Below, piece after piece: positions 32,833 to 33,224 of a stretch of DNA of 33,224 nucleotides. Positions within the stretch are counted from its first letter, which is position 1. Every line of letters starts with the position of its first letter. The notes under the pieces were generated by a model. That model was not told where the DNA came from. It saw only the letters and a list, made by a program, of their open reading frames with translations, and made no database searches. A program made the position numbers and the translations under genes. Source of the stretch: Ignavibacteriota bacterium (GTDB lineage: Bacteria; Bacteroidota; Ignavibacteria; Kapaibacteriales; UBA2268); NCBI GenBank assembly GCA_024636855.1, contig JAGXGG010000078.1:1-33224 (forward strand), written 5' to 3'.

Positions 32833-33224
32833 TTATCTACCAATATTGTATTTTCCTTTATACCTGAAACCTTCTAGCATCCATTTAGGCATATCACCAC
32901 CGAAAACATAATAATCCATAAACTGCTTCATTCTCATGGAGTAGTCTAGTTGATTTTGAATCTTTTTAGGGTGATGTGGCTCACCTTCATATTGTAGGAA
33001 AATACAATTCTTATCAAATCTACGCATTGCTAAATAAAGCTCTATACCTTGTTGCCAAGGCACTGCTTCATCAATGTCACCAAACATCACAAGTAAGGGT
33101 GTATTCATCTTATCTGCAAAGAAAATAGGGGAGTTTCTTATATATGAGTCTAATGAATCGATTATATTTCCACCTATTCTACTTTGTTCTTTCTCATATT
33201 GGAATTGTCTGGCTAATCCTGAAC
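32833..33224 (-). CDS. S9-family (prolyl oligopeptidase-like) serine peptidase, C-terminal part
   Basis: The frame is open to the window edge, so only the last 130 residues are seen; the ATG at 33108 is internal, since the residues before it (YEKEQSRIGGN, SYIRNSPIFFADK) already fit the family. Catalytic Asp stands in VMFGDIDEAVPW and catalytic His in QYEGEPHHPKK, as in alpha/beta-hydrolase peptidases of the DPP4/S9 type. The nucleophile Ser would lie upstream, outside the window. The C-terminal FFDYYLxG-like segment appears as FMDYYVFGGDMPKWMLEG. Such enzymes of this phylum are usually secreted dipeptidyl or oligopeptidases. Location cannot be judged without the N-terminus. Confidence 0.88.
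   Translation of the reverse strand, partial: SGLARQFQYEKEQSRIGGNIIDSLDSYIRNSPIFFADKMNTPLLVMFGDIDEAVPWQQGIELYLAMRRFDKNCIFLQYEGEPHHPKKIQNQLDYSMRMKQFMDYYVFGGDMPKWMLEGFRYKGKYNIGR

Overview
The window is AT-rich (roughly one third G+C by eye) and looks like chromosomal DNA from the Bacteroidota/Chlorobiota side of the FCB group; an Ignavibacteria- or Kapabacteria-like lineage is my guess. The reasons are the fused isobutyryl-CoA mutase IcmF, many SPII lipoproteins, a GKTSTAQNPHGKDH-type PBP2, an S9 peptidase and mostly weak Shine-Dalgarno sites. No rRNA, tRNA, CRISPR array, IS element or phage gene was seen.

Layout. 1-2540: a leftward array of five complete and one edge-truncated small lipoprotein paralogs (lipocalin-like size, two conserved Cys). 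Their signal-peptide DNA and spacers are nearly identical, while the mature parts have diverged. 2541-4637: a loose accessory strip with a 32-aa upstream ORF coupled to an unknown 238-aa protein, a PhnO-like acetyltransferase, a 34-aa membrane microprotein, and three GC-rich palindromic repeats sharing GAAAACCCTCCACTAG. One repeat supplies the end of the acetyltransferase ORF. 4638-5273: an outer-membrane beta-barrel gene broken by one in-frame TAA. 5438-11717: icmF, then a membrane Fe-S oxidoreductase of the ETF:menaquinone oxidoreductase type and a LiaF-like protein, suggesting branched/short-chain acyl-CoA metabolism linked to the quinone pool. 11714-13371: purD and a DCC-family protein, leftward. 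13579-15267: recA-recX, ending in a strong bidirectional terminator.

15318-27931: a long leftward envelope run. In transcription order it holds a GlmU-type uridylyltransferase fused to a methylmalonyl-CoA-epimerase-like VOC domain, gpmA, an exported TldD, a PH-like membrane protein, an exported TldD paralog without zinc ligands, a Wzz-like protein, an O-antigen ligase/polymerase, PBP2, and a lipoprotein made of seven four-cysteine repeats. Most gaps are under 35 bp.

28017-31018: a small secreted protein, then a leftward three-gene signalling module (small HD-GYP-N-like protein, HDOD protein, GAF histidine kinase). 31144-32793: fused glutamate formiminotransferase/cyclodeaminase with a bidirectional terminator. 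32833-33224: C-terminal part of an S9-family peptidase running off the window.

Most worth following up: the GlmU-epimerase fusion, the seven-repeat Cys4 lipoprotein, the exported TldD/inactive-TldD pair, the lipoprotein array with constant 5' cassettes, and the palindromic repeats that extend or flank genes.
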